Shown here: in pieces, positions 12,996 to 27,900 of the stretch
Position numbering within the stretch: the stretch's first letter is position 1
How the letters are laid out: each line of letters starts with the position of its first letter
Assembly: GCA_031763025.1 (NCBI GenBank)
Contig: JASSKH010000020.1
Location: 2,449,756-2,513,755, forward strand
Direction of reading: 5' to 3'
DNA from: Macrocystis pyrifera
Taxonomy: Eukaryota > Sar > Phaeophyceae > Laminariales > Laminariaceae
Length of the DNA: 64,000 nt
Program-made: the position numbers and the translations under genes
The notes under the pieces: model-generated
The model's input: only the letters and a program-made list of their open reading frames with translations
The model's database searches: none
Told to the model about the DNA's origin: nothing

Positions 12996-15900
12996 GCACG
13001 TGATTTCCAGGATGGCATGGACAGTAGCGAATATCCCTTGTTGAAATAATTAGGAGTTGCTGGGGGTTAGGAATCGCCAATCTGTTCCTCAAACGAATGC
13101 GTACAATGGCGTCTTGTTCAACGTACGGGTTCTTAGTCGGTCAAACAACCGCTATAATTCACATGCACATCCATAAAATTCTCCTGAAATTCCCCGCCTG
13201 GTGCCACCTCGAATTCCAATCTCTGCATGCTCTCACGCCTAGGTCGACGAGCTAATCCAAGGACTCCAGGAGCTTTCGTGCGGTAGAGTGACAGGCGAAG
13301 ACCAGACGATTTGTGTTATGAGCAGCAGTTTCGACAACCAGGGGGGGGCCGCTGCCCTTCAAGAATCTGGGGACCTCCCGGATGTCGAGGTCATTAAGGT
13401 GATGCTATATGGATGTGCATGCTTGCGCAAGTAGGGTCCAAATTATTTACATCGTCACTCGCCAGAGGTGCTGCCAAGGAAATGCGCAGTACTATTACAG
13501 GGACCATAGTAAATAGGACGAAACATTGTTAGCGAAAAATTGTAAAATAATAGGTTTTTATGCTTACCATAGGTCCTAGTAACTATGGACCCCCGTAACA
13601 GCAAACCTGCTGTAAGTTATACAGAATACTTGGATGCCGCCCTACAACGTGAGCTGAATGATACCGATCAGGAATATTTATGCTCGGAAATATCTGGACA
13701 ATGCATATCGGAAAAAAAGCTAGGATTAGCGGCGGTATACGGTGTGGCGGGACGATCCAGGCCCAGCTTGTCCGGGCTGTCAAAAATCGTAAACTCGGAA
13801 ACGCTTTAACACGTTAGGAGAGCCCTACATGTACCCACCAGTTTACGGGTGATGTGCATTCATATCTTCATCATACCGGATATTTCGTCATCTTTCGGGT
13901 GTAACATTTCAACACAATCGCACCTTGATTGAAACGCAAAGTAGAACGTTCCAAACTGGAAGGTAAATCCATTTCATACTGTGCGCCCTGAATGTAACAC
14001 GCATCAAGTTGTTCCATGGCTATATTTGACGCGTATGTTGGTTGCATCATACAGGTTGTGTTCCTTTCACTTTCCGCGAGAGAACGTGCCTAACGAGAGT
14101 ATACAAACGACTCTAGTGTGTGGAAGGTAAAATTTGTTTTACTCTAGCTGTGATGTTGTCCAGACAGAACTCCAAACCGTGGTACTGAACTCAACACATC
14201 TTGGTGCCATCTGATAAAATTCCGCTCCGTAATCGTTCTCGATTTTCCCTTTTTGCTTTTTTCAGGAAAATCCTGGTACCGAGGGTAGCGACAGAGGTAC
14301 GTCCATATCACGTAGGCGGAGTTACCCGTTAGGTGTAATCGTGATATAACTGTCACGCGCAACTCGTTCGTTCTCTAGACATAGTTTGACAAAACCCTTG
14401 ATCTCTTCTCCTGCTACCTCAAGAAACGCGGCCTCTCACAAGTGAGGTGGTCATGTCGTTGCCGTCGCACAGTGAAAACGTTTAATGAAAACTGGACGGT
14501 ACTGGGTTGCCACCCCCCCTTCCCCGGCGTTAACGTCGGTAATTGTGGGTTATTCCTGGCCCTGCTCGCCTTTGGACGTTGCAGCCTTTACTGCTAGTGC
14601 CCCGTTTGAGCTTTGTCGTACAAGCGGAGTGGGGGTGCTTTGCTGGGCGGTCTAGAATGCTACACGAAAATGTAGAAACGTAGTCTTGTGGTAGGGGCAG
14701 CGACGACGTGTTGAATTGCATGACCTATGCTCGCACATGCAACTTTATACCGATGATCCAAACATACTAGAGAATACATGGGTACGAGTAGTTCGAGGGG
14801 GACACACTGGAGGTTTTGCGATCCCGTAACTCGTGACAAGTCAATACGGGTGCTGCAAGTACTCAGCAATTCGGGCCTCTGCGCTGCGGATTCTGCTGTG
14901 CTGTCAGTATTTCCGGGTTTTTATACTGTAGAAATACATTTTTCGTGAAGCAGATTGAGCTTCAATATTCCTTATTACCGCCTGATGTTCCTGTATTTGG
15001 GATCCTATACTACTGTTCATAGTTTGTGTACTCGGAAGTATTTCAGGTGTTCGTAGTGTCTACACGTGTTGTACTTGCAAAACATTAGGCATTCACCCCG
15101 TTAGCTGCATCCCCAGCGGTGTAAATAGGGTTCGACATTGCGGGGTACGGCGGCTATCGTTTGTACTCGGGACGTTTGCACTCGAATGATGCAGTGCTGC
15201 CGCGTTGAATACTCTGGAAGCCCAGAGTGCTGTTAAGGGTTGCGGGCTTTCGGATTGCAAATTCTGCGTGGGCCCGGGGCTTTGGACTGCTCACCCTGTC
15301 CGCTATTTGGACATTCACTTCTACTTCTTCCCGCAGTACTCGTGGTATTGTGGTAGCTCGTACTACATTACTCTCAATATTGGCGGTACCAAATGCACTC
15401 GATGCTCCGACTACACAGTGTTCATAGTATAGCCCAAACTTCAATGCGAGCACCTGCGTAACCTGTCAGTTTCCATTATGCCTCGGGCGACGTACCGTAA
15501 ATATTGTTTTGGTCTGTGAACGCAGGGTACGTATCTCATCCGTGGATCGGTTCAACGTGCAGGTCATCCCCGGATATAATACGACGACCACGACTCAATG
15601 AACGCAGTGTGTAAATATTAGGACGAATGTAGTTGTGGATGTCAGCGCATGATAACAAGCTCGCCAACATACATATATCTGCCGTTATCCCACCAATATT
15701 TTGGTGAAGCACCAAGGCGTGAGTAAGTGTCCTCTGATGGGAAGAAGCCATGTGCGCACACGAACCTTTGAACCCTGTGGGTCCAGGCCGTCGCCCCCAT
15801 GTAGGAGATGCGATGGTACCCTACCTGGACCCCGGCCCAGACATACTCCTTGACCGATATTCTGTAGCAATGACTTTGAATATAACCTGATATGACCTAT

Positions 15901-18900
15901 ATCGAAACCACGCGAACTCTGCATGCATTAACTAAAATGTTTTTGACGTAACCGACTTCATAACCTCGGCGGCGAATGTTGGCTGGCGCGTGTTTTGTTG
16001 TGAAAGGGTCCGCAATGATCGAGATTGCTTTCGACATCGCAAGTGGCGCGACCTATAAATTCAATACGGCCAACTTAGGAGAACAGGCAAGTGGGAATGG
16101 CACGTAGAAACGAAATAGCTCGTGCAAACGGGCTTGCGTGGTCAAGATAGTGTGTCGGCGATGTCCGAGGTTTCCATGAAATTACACAAGATTTACTCAA
16201 CTGTTTGCATTCTGGCAACCCTAACCCTCTTCACTTTGTCTGCCTCTCTGTGAATGGGCGGCGGTATGCTTCAAGCACGTCAAGATTTCTCGTAAATTTT
16301 TCCAACACCTCCCTTGCTCGCGACACTGTTATAACTGGGCGTACCTGTGACCGGGACAACTCTTGATCAGACCAGCAGTGCGAAGTAAACCCTAGGGGAT
16401 GACACAATACGAGTGAGACCCGGGCCGGGGCAGGATGTCTCATCTAATCCAAAGCATACAATAAAGTATTTTCGACAGAGCCTCAACAGAATACCACATC
16501 AATTGACGTGGGATATTGATAAATAGGCTCGAAATAACGTCTACGATGCCCGCGATCACTGATCTTGAACGGACCCGTCCAAAACACGTCATAGGTCACG
16601 TACAACACGAAACACCCATGAAAGAAAATGGCGACCTCTCATTATACGGAGAAATTTCCTAGCGTTGTGAAATTTACCCTGTAACGCCAACTTAAGACAT
16701 GAAGAACAGCCGAGATATTTATAACATCAATCTATGAAAAAAAATTGAACCCATTTAAAAAGAGAACAACAGCCCAATCCCAATGTAAGCCACTGGAAAG
16801 CCCAAAACAAACGGTTTAATGTAAATACTTTCAAACCATTGATTTAACGACATCAAGGCTGCGGAAGATAGTATCCCCCCCCCCCAATACCCGTTTCTCC
16901 GGGTTAGTCTCGCATCTATGTGTCCTACCCGAACCCAAGTCGGGGGCGCTATTCTGACACGCAAGGTCTGCGTGCTCTGCTGTTTCGTGCCTACCAAACG
17001 GGTGGGGTGTGACCAAGGAGAGCTCATCACATCAGCTATTGATTTTCTGCATATTGGCCTTCCGCGCTATCTCAACAGAATAGGCCTCCACCTAGACTTA
17101 TGGATATGCCACAGTGCTCCCAAATCATCGAAATTTGGGCACAGCATTTGTACGTGGGGCAATGTTTGTCAAGACTTGTATTGAAAGTTCTTGAATTTTC
17201 TGCCAGGTAGCCCCAATCGAGCTAGTTTCACTATTGTGTAAATATTAATAATATTCCAAAAATATCCATATGCGGTGGAGTGTGATATAGCTCAGCGGTC
17301 CACGGTGCCCAGCACCATGATGTCGAGGCCAGGTTTAACTCCGGGGTTGAGAATTTTTTGTTTTTTTTGTTTGCATCCGACGATTTTTTATCGTTCGATG
17401 CTTTGTGACCGTTTACGGTTCGCGCTTCGCCCTTACGGACTTTCTCGGTTCCTGCAGAGGGCTTATATTATTTGTTTTACCTTGTGGGTGTGAGCAAGGT
17501 GCAAGATAGGGGCACATCCAGGTGGGATCAGGTCCGGTTGGGATCAGGCGAGCCAAGCAGAAGCGTGCATTGTTTTCCCGCTTTGTATGGATAATATTTC
17601 CAGAAACCGATTTATCTACAGCATTGAGAACTCTACTGCACCGTCAAAAACTGAAACGCATGTGTTAGTTCTAAAAGTAAAAAACCGAGCATCATCAACT
17701 CGGACCCCCAAGTATACGGCAAGAATGAATCTCCCCGTCCTGTCGTGTTCAAACTGTCAACGCCAAGAAATGGCACAGCATAGCTTCACTCGTCAGCGCG
17801 CGACAGCAGGCTATCGGTGCGTCCATCGGGCAGTGTGATTAGCATGAATGTGGGTTGGCAAGCTACCTCTGACCCTCATTGCACACCCTACATACTACCT
17901 CGGATCTACTCATAGACAGGTCAACTTCAGCGGGCAATCGGGGGGGCTACTCATTTGTTGTTTGCCTTAGTTGTTTTGAACATTATTCACGCATGTTTCC
18001 GGAGACGGAGCACCGTTCCTACTCGTGATACAGGCACCTCTAATGTTTGGGCGCTCCTTGCCTTTTTTCATATACTCCATAGAAACGTTTTGCTAGTCTT
18101 ACCCCCTTCCTGTTTCGCCGCATGTTGCCATTGTCGTTTTCCTTGGATAGCGGTCATTTTGTCTCTGCTATCTAGTGTAGAAAACTCCTCGATGTCATAT
18201 TCGATTCTTTCCCCCACCCTCTCTTCTCATACATTTCGTTCCTCATCGTACATTTCACATTATCCTACTGTGTGAGTTCCAGTCTCCATGGGTTCGCCAC
18301 ACGGGTACATTTGTGGATCTACTTCTTCCCTCTCCCGGCTACTGGTACACATATGTCTTCTTTCTGGCAGGTCCAGGTGACCTACACAAAACCACGGTTT
18401 CAGCGTTTTCGCGAATTCATGGGACAGTTCAAATACGTTTGATTTATATACCGCCGCCTGTTCCCCCGCATACGTTCAAGTTTTTTCTCCGATTTCAGCT
18501 TGTTTTTCAACATTAGCCTCTCCCTTCTTTCTATCCTTTCTTTTACTTCTACGCTGTACCTGCCGAACTTCTCTGCGGTAATCGTCGTTTCTTGATTTCC
18601 TTTTGTGTCCTTACATACCTTGTCAACTACACCTTTCCACCTTACTCTAGCTAGACCTATATCTTTTTACCTTCTCTCATACAGCTCGCTCAACTATGGC
18701 TGACAACCTCTTTATTCGTATGTTATCTATTTCGTACGAAGTATTGCCATTTCAACTTTCTACATGTTTCTATTTGTCTCAATGCATTCCCAGTTCTGCT
18801 CTGAATACTGTAATACTCATCGTACCTGAGCATCTTGGCATTGTTTTATCTGCTGTCATCTGTAATGTTTCTAACTGGTTTACGAGCTTCACGTTCGTTT

Positions 18901-21900
18901 CCCATACCTCTCCTGCATGTCCTAGCTTAGGTACTGTCACAGTGTCAAGGTGCGAGTCTGTTAGGATCGCATCCATCTTGGCTATGTGTGCTTTACTCTT
19001 TCCTACTACCTTTAACATCGGCAGACAAGTCTTTTGAGATATTTACGCCGAGGTAGGTATACTGGTCTACGAACGGCATTTCATATTCCTACATCCAATC
19101 CAAGGTTACCGGGTTCACGTAAACTTCGTTACTTACTACTATTTTTGCGCAACGCTTTACGTTGGTCGTCGCCCTCTACTTTCAAGTGTGATTTAACGCG
19201 TTCTCTTTCTTTTTCAGCAATCCTTCGGGTGTTTCTGATATTCCCACGAAGTCACTCGCAAACATCAATGCCGACACTGTATCTACCCCCACCGTGACTC
19301 CGGCATGTGCTGCTTTGACTGCTCATTTTAGGTCGTTGATATTTAATTTTAATATATTATGTGATCACGTACATCCCTGTGCAAATCCTTATACATATCA
19401 ACATACATCAATACTTCCCCGTCCAGCATCACAGCACTTCTCGCACATTCTGTCTTCGTTTTCATCATTCTCCACATATGTCCTCTGATTCATATTTCCC
19501 ACAGCTTTTCCCACAATCCATTTCGCCATACTGTGTCGTAGCCATTTTGTACATACAGAAAAACGGTACAATGTTAGCCCTACGTTATTCCTACCTTAAA
19601 TTATCTTACCTAGGGTGCGCACATGGTCTACGCAGCTCCGGTTTGGCCTAAGCCCTGCTTGGCCTTAGCGTATTTTGTCTTCTTTCTCCACTATGGCTCT
19701 CATGATATCGTGCGAAAAAATACAAAATGTGGTACCTACTGTGCTTAGGGGACGCTGGCACGTTCAGGAATGCGTCGCTAAGTGCCTGCGCGTAGGGATC
19801 GCGGCAACATATACATACGACTTGGAGTAAGACTGTGGGATTTGCAACTTAGATCCGTATTTCAGGGTTGTAGAGTTGTTGACTCATGTATACGAGAATC
19901 TTGAGTTGTTTTTTCCCATTTTTGCACTTTGTTGGGCCCAATATCGTACTGCCCATCATGGGAACGTAGGTGTTCGCCCACAAGCATCTTCGACGACAAC
20001 TCCGTAAGAGAGATATCATCCACCTGGAGAACAGCGCTCGTCTAATAAAGGTCATTCATTGTCAGTGATGTAGTCATTGCGCTATGCTACCTTGCGTGAA
20101 ATGAAACAATGTAGCGTTTATGCGAACATTTTTTGCTACTCGCTCGCAATTTCGAACACACGAAAACACTCCGTTCTTGAGGTGCACGAATGCCATCTGG
20201 CGTAACCAGCGCCCTCATAGACCCCATCATGAACATCCCTCAACTTCGCGGGCCGTAGTTTCCTGTGAAGAACTGTAGCTGTCCTCAAATGAAGCGCAAA
20301 CGTTCAGTTGGGGGGTGCTTTTTGTGTCGTATTGTGCATCCCAATTTCGACCACTGGAGCACCTCTTAATCGAGGTGTACATCTCTGTTGAGAACTTGCG
20401 GGGGATTAAGTTATAGAGAAAGATAAGCTGCTTTCATGGAACTCTAACATGTCACCGTCGCTCTCCGGTGAGCATGAACCAGTCGAAGGTTTAAACGCAG
20501 CGTGCTAAGGTAGCTATTTGTATGTTCCAATAAAACGTCTAGAGATTTGACTGAAAACTCGGGAATCAGGAGACGCCTGGGTGCAAGCGTCCTTTTAGAA
20601 GCGGTATCCCTCCATAGTATTTTAGGTCATTTGTACTGTTTCCAACTGTGGTACGAGTTTTGCGTTCGCTTCCCATGCTTCTCCTTCATATTCTAGCCTT
20701 GGTACTATCAAATTCATCAGCATACATATTTTAATCCTAGTGTCAAGGTGCGAGTCTGTTAGGATCGCGTCCATCTTGTCTACGTGTGTTTTACCCTTCT
20801 GTATTCTTTTTGCTACATGTGTATCCCTTGAGCAGTGTTTTGAGATCTCTACGCCAAGGTATGTATGCTGGTCGACGATCGGCAATTCATCTTCTCCTCA
20901 CTTCCAACTGAAATTTAGCGGGTGTACCTTATCTTCGCTACAAACAGCTATTGCGCAATTCTCGACATTCGCCGTCACCCTCCATTTCCTGGTGTATTCT
21001 AGTGCCTTCTGTACGTGTTTCTGTCATCCTTCAGGTGTTTCTGATATCCCCACGAAGTCATCTGCAAACATCAATCCCGACACCGTATCTTCCCCTACCG
21101 TGACTCCCTGCGTTGCTTCCTCAACTCATACTATCAGTTCGTTAATATATATATATATCTTGAATAGGTTAAGTGTCAACGTACATCCCTGTGCAACTGT
21201 TTGTGAAATATCACCATACTTCGATATTTCCCCGTCCAGCATCAAAGCACTTCTCACACTTTCATCATTTTTTTCATCATTCTCCACACCTTTTGTCTGG
21301 TTCCTGTTTGCCACAGTTTTTTTCACAATCCGTTTCTCCATAGTGTGTCGAAGGATTTCTGCACATCTAGAAAGAAACAGGACGTTGTTAGTCCCGCGTG
21401 CTTCCTACCTTGACTAATCTTACCTAAGGTGTAAACATGGTCTGCATAGCTATGGCGTGGCCTAAGCTCTGCTTGCCCTTCGCATATCTAGTCTCTCTTC
21501 TCATCATCGTTCCCATTCCATAGTTTAAATCCTACAAAAAAACGTTTGTCTACTGTGCTTAGTACGGGGAGACATAATTCACCATTTGTTACCACTGACA
21601 ATAACAAACGTGTCATATATCAAAATGTCGGCACATATAAAAACGAGACGCGTTCGGTGCTTGAAACCAATATCATCCAAATATAACAACAACAACAACA
21701 ACAACCCGAGATTTTCCATCAAGTTGCCGGCTTCTCGATCTTCTTGTCCTTCGGCGTTGGTGTTGGCCTCCGACGGAGCCTGCTTTGCGGCCCTCCGCAA
21801 GCCATGCGATTTTCACCCTCCAATGCCCCTTTCCCGCCTTGCTCTACTTCTCCCTGTGCCCGTACTCGACCAAGTACACATCCTCCATCACCGCGGGGGT

Positions 21901-24900
21901 CCCCTACTCCTCGTCGATGATTTCTGCATCATATTTGCTAGACCACTCCTCCTAGGAGTGATGCTGTACTTGCTCCGATGTGCAATAACCCCTCGTGTTG
22001 CCTCGTATGGTTTCGAAGGAGACGGCTCCTGCCGATCAAGCAGGTGCCCTTGCTCAGGCGTACCCTCTGGCGCGCTCCCTCTCGTACGCGGGGAAATCCC
22101 TGCCGCGTCGGCGATGATCCGCAGGATCGGTAGAGCCGGAAGTTGAGCCTCACTGGGCAACTACCTCTTCGTCGCACGCGTGTTATTCTCCATTGTTCTG
22201 ACTTGTTCGCCGTGTGTACTATCTGACTTATCTCTCACGTTCGGGGAATCCCTCCCGCCGTGATAATCCACTGGCTTGCAAGAGCATTCAGCTCTGCCTC
22301 ACAGGGCAACTGCCTTTGCATCGTCCGCGTGTTGCTCCCCAGGCTCTTGCCGACCTTCTCTAATTCTCTCTCTCTCTTTCGCTCCCTTATCCAGGTGTAA
22401 ACCACGACGCAGCCTCCTCTGCGACCCTCGTCCACAACAAAAACAAACAAACTAACTAACTAACAAACACAATATAAACGCTAGCGCGTCCGCTGCACTC
22501 TGACATGATGGGCCGAGCCTTAGTCGGTTCATATACGGGCACTCGTGATGTAGAAGCCCCGCAGGCTAAATACGTTATGCACGTAAAACATGACAAATAG
22601 ACGAAAGGTGACAAGCTAAAGTAAAGGTGGTGGACTTACGTCACACCCCGTTGAATACTCAACGAAGAAACACGCATATTTCCTGCGTGGAACTTCCCTA
22701 TACCGTTACACATGATTCCCTGGGTCGAGTACGTGACCACTTCTAACAAAGCCAACTGAAAATCGGAAACCTGAAAAGACATGATGTCCGCCAGGTGACT
22801 GAAAATAAGTATTCTGGGGTCGCACCCAAAACGGCCGCTGATCAAAATATGTCATTCTCGCCAGGTGTAGTAAGGGATTGAGCTTGAACAAGAGCCACAA
22901 AGGGCGGAAAAGCTCTTTATTGTTGTTTATGTGCATCATTAATTCTGCAACCTCTAGTTAACGTTGCGAATCACATACTTGATACTCGTGATGCAAGTTG
23001 TATGTATATGCTGCTGAACCGCCTACTAGCACGTGCTCGACAACACTATTCCAAGTGATCCTCCAACCCCTAACATACAAAATACTTGTTTGCTGCTGTC
23101 GTATACCGCTAAACCCCAGAACCGAATTCCCAAAAATCCACAACCAAGTGTACAATAACTACGAGTATAGCCTTTGTGTTGCATTCGCACCAATTAAGTC
23201 CTCATTCCACAAACTGAAGAGCACAACAATCTAACATGGAAAACAAGGAACTCGAAACAATCGGCACTCGAAATTAAAAACGAAACTCGAAGTTGGGTTC
23301 AAGGATGTGTATGTTTGTGCCATTAAAATATCCGTAATTGTTTTTGAATGATTCTTTGCTTTTGTACCCCACCAGCGAATCCAGTGCGTGCACTTTTCCC
23401 CGTCGTATTCTTGTGTTTACCGTTACTTCTCCTCGCTACTGCAGCAGTAGTATAGCAGTCGCAACTTCTGTGACACCCGCGTTAACAACGCAAGGTCTTC
23501 CCTGTCCCTTTCACGATATCTAGGAGACGAAGGTCCAGCCGTAGGTTTGTGTCGCTCTCCGACGTACGTCGAATGGCGCCCCATGTACAGAGATTTTGAA
23601 TGATTGTTCTCCAAGGTTTTGCCTGCGCTTCCGTGATTTTAGTCGTAAATCGGTTCTTGTGCACGCCGGAAGTTAGCACATCGCTGGCCTTCTTGACACC
23701 TTGTAGGTCACAGGCTGTTGGGCTTCTCAGTCACCAAAACCCTGTGTAGTTGGGGCGCGAACCAGATAAGTCGTGTGTATACGGTTGTGCCGCTGGCCGA
23801 GTCGGGATTCCTGCGTTTCGTCGGCACTATTTCCTCGCTAAACCGAATCAAACATGGATCTCGTGACACGATCAGCTCCCTCGGCTCTCTTCCACCTCGT
23901 GCGCGAAAATAGTGTATGTGTCCAATGCATGTAGCATCATGCGTTGAAAAAAAATCCAAAATCTCGTGCCAGTATGTTGTACCACAGGTGTGTCTTCTTC
24001 CAGCTTCCCTAAAAATATGGACACGATAAGAAGCTTGTTGAAATGTTGTACCTCGTACATGTGACTGCTTATCAATGAACGTACGATCACATTCAGGAGG
24101 TTCCACGGGCATGCACACATGCATATGTGCGAATCCACGAATGCTACTAATTTGGCCACCCAATATGTTGACCGCTCTTCGTGTTTCTCCTCAGGCATTC
24201 GCTGATGATATCCCCTTCTTGGCCGATACGGCGCAGTGCGACGTGATCGTCGATGCTGTTACATATACATTCGAGTACGTATACGGTTTTAGGCGAGCGC
24301 GTTGCTCACTAGTCTACCTACCGTAGTTGTCTATGTCGCGGTGTTTTACTATCCTGGTACCATTTTTGTTTCATTTCGTTTTCTAAACCTTTAGAACGAA
24401 CGAAGCAAAATGACGATGGGTTTACGCCGGTTCGATCAGAAGCGAGTGGGCGGGTGCCAATGTACGGGTGAATCAAGTATTTCCGAGCTCCTACACTTCA
24501 AACGGTGTACATCTCGCTCAACCACCGTATATGAAATGTTGCGCTTGCCCCCTTACACCGACGAAGAGTAGCATGACGTAGGCATGAAAACGAAGAAACC
24601 TGAAATATGTCAAACATTGCAAACACAGTTGTGGTTCCCAACTATGCTTGCTAGATATCTAGTTGAAGAGTTGGTTCAGGTCTACAACGTTTGGCCGAAA
24701 CGTTCTACTGATTTTCTCGTAGCACGCGCATGCGTCGTTGGAGCACATGCGGGGATTCCGAGTCTGACCGCGATTCTGTGCCGTCCTACCAGGCCAAGCT
24801 TCCGTGACGGGGTTATTGCCAATGCAGTCGACGCAGCAACTCAAGACCATAACACGTTGTACTTTGCCGCCGCGGGAAACTCCGGAACTGGACGCCGCTT

Positions 24901-27900
24901 TGTGTCGGTAAGTTTTGAATAAATGTGTGGTGCATCGTGCAAGCCACCGCCAAGCCTTGCCACAGCTTCTCGCACATACCATGTTTGGGTAGAGCTGGGC
25001 ATTGGTCCAGCACGTACTGTATCGTCAGTATTTCAGTTCTGGTCGAAGGAGATGCTGGAGTGGCCAGTACTTTGACGATTTACCATCTTCCTACAGTAAG
25101 TCGTGACGTACCTGAAACGTATCAAACTACACGGCGAAAAGCACAGAGAGCGCGCACATTGGCGAGACAGGGCAGACAAAGAAAGAAGGGCAGAGAGATG
25201 TATCGTGAGCACAATGGGCGACGCATTGACCACTGAGAGTTGGGGCTCTGTTGCTCTAGACTCGGTCGTTCGAACCCTGGCCTTTGGCCGAGTCGAGCAC
25301 ACCTACTGTTGTCACCGCTGCCGATGTGGAGGTTGTGCCTGCTTCCATTCCAGGAAGAACTCGGACGCGCGGCTGAAGCAAGTACATCGAGAGGCGAGGC
25401 ACAAAAGCCTTCTGAGGGTCAATTGTGGTCTAGATGGAGAAAACCTCGAACAACGCTTACCTTAGGAGGACGGTGACTATATCGCGGGTTCTTCGCATTA
25501 GTTTACTTCTAAAATTTAGCAAATCGTGATACGGTGGCGTTGTGTCACAAATTGGGATTTTCAACAGACAAAAAAAAGTACAGAACACTTCGCAGTTTAT
25601 ATGTTACATTTGGGAAGACCGTTGTGGAAAAGCTGTGGCTTTGGGACGAATATATTTTGATAATAATACCTCCCTGAGTCGCGCCGTTTTTTAATGGTTT
25701 TCAGAGTTTTCGCGGGAGAATATGAGTATTGTCATACTCCTTACATATTTAACACTGATGTACCTGCATGAGCAACTGTATGTATTAATTTCAAGCCGCG
25801 ATTGATTTTGGCGTACTTCAAGCTATGGGTTTCAGAATGTACCGTTGTTACATCCTTTCGTGCTACTCACTGTAGGCTGTGTGCAGTAGTGTGCAATATC
25901 GTCCCAAGCCTCGTATCACACTATACGTTGTCCGTTCTTCTCTGTATTATCCTACGACATACATGCGCTTTCGTGTGGCCCAAACTCGTCCTATTGTTTA
26001 CATCTGATCAAGACAAATAACCTGCAATCGGGACCAACCGTCGTGAGGTACCAGGATCAAGCCCGTGCACACTGGACAAAACAAAACTATTCCGTCGCCA
26101 ATACATGATCGTCGTATTGTGTAGATCTGATCAAGACAAATAACCTGAAATACCAGCCGTCATGAGGTACCAGGGTCAAGCCCGTGCACACTGTACAAAA
26201 AACAACTATTGCGGTGCCAGTACATGCTCTTAGTCACACTTGAGCTATCCGTATCCAGTCCTACAAAATGATGCTCATCAGGTTCACAGCGTCCGCCGCC
26301 GAGGGGTTACGGTCATGATGTCGTCGTTGTCTGTTTAACATGTGGTGACTTTGACTTGACGTCCACGTACGCGCTCCAACGCTGCCCAAATTGTATTTCG
26401 TCATCCCGCATTTCCGTGCAGGACTTCGAATGCCAGGAAGAGTTGTTTCCAAATGCTACCGCATCTCCTTGCGTCAATGGAGTCGGTGCACACGTTTTTG
26501 ATCGAACGGATTTGACCACATCAAGGTAACGGTTTCAATCGACATCGCTCATTGAGGTGGTTATCTACGCACCATTGCAGCTGTGTCTCGTCAATTTAGG
26601 ATTTCTCGTTGTCAATCGTGTGATTGAGTCAGGCACCAACCGGGCACCACATCATCCGGTTGAAGACCTTACGTCTCGTGTGATTCTTTCTGAACACAAT
26701 ACAGCCCCAACCATCCTATAGGCTAATGCGTGTGTTCATCAATTTCCTGTTATAGGTGCACACCAGTATGATACTATGACGCCGGAGGGTATAGCTTTAC
26801 CTCACGTCTTGATGGCGTAACTCGTTGTGGGTGGCGTAAAACGAATTAGCCTGGTATCACACGTCATTGTGTGACTTCCCCTCTCGACGATGCTGATTAA
26901 TTAGAGAGACGCTGTTTCTTGTTGTCCTTTCTCACGCTTTGGCAGGTTTTTCCTCGAAGTAACGCTGAGATTCAGGTTTTCCCTGTCGCTGAAATGGGAC
27001 GAGGATGAAGGAACTGCTCGAGGAATGACACTTGGTCTATGGGAACTTACTGGTGAAAACGAATATTCAAACTTGGGAATGGTGGACTCTGTAAGTATCG
27101 GTTTCTGCGTTCCATAGAATTGACGGAAACGCTCCGGCAAGGATGAAATTCGGGCGTAGTCATTCCTAAGGCGGGGTGCACTGTGCACCAACGATCTTCT
27201 GCGCCCTCATTTTGCCTGAACATTACGCATTGGAGTAGATGAGCGTACTTCCCCGAGCAGAAAGCCCTAAAACAAAATGGTTCCGCGAATAAGTTCAGAT
27301 CAGTGCCACAGAGTACACACCGGACGCGTTCTACGAAAGAGTTAGCACAAATCCGCTAAACCGTTTTCTGTATGACGGGGTTCCTCAACCCAAAATCGTT
27401 TGAATGCCAATCTTGTTAAAATAAATGACGTCTGCGTATACTTGGGCCATGGATTTATTCATCGGGATGCTATTCGATCTCTGTTGAAGACAGTTTTCGG
27501 GTGAGGTATGGCTCCTTAAGGTCAAGTGAGGAGCTTCAGGAATCATAGGGTGAACCTCTATCGCACAACGCCTACCCGGTTTCAACGCAGAGACTAGAAA
27601 TCATTTTTTTCGCGGTGATATGGCAGCGCAACCTCGCACAGCCTCTGGTTCTTCCCTTTGGTCTGTTATTAATGACTAACCTTACAAGGCGGCGAATTTT
27701 CCGCGAACTATGTTGTGCTCATCTACACTAGTGCCCTCCATGAAACAACCGCCGTCGTTCGCGTCCGTCTGTCCTGTTCTGCCCGCTACCAACAGGTCCC
27801 GGGGATGGCGACAGTAGGTGTAGTTCTACCCGACAATCAGGTAATGGTGCCCGAACCACGGGTCGTCGACAACATAATACCTCGAAGTGTACAGGCGAAT

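Larger units (their letters stand above)
16087..24194 (+). other. 8.1-kb GC-AG intron of the subtilase gene
   Basis: Begins GCAAGT and ends TTTCTCCTCAG. It holds a tRNA-like sequence (17279), a LINE fragment (about 17955-19750), repeat X (19925-20595), a second LINE fragment (20620-21560) and a duplicated block (about 22060-22340). The segments 16090-17270 and 22450-24190 show only short chance frames. Joining the two bordering exons restores an uninterrupted family match in phase. Confidence 0.7.

Noticed and set aside
25268..25300. B-box-like GTTCGAACCCTGG suggesting a tRNA
   Set aside because: No A box or pairing acceptor stem upstream; lies where a subtilase exon may be.
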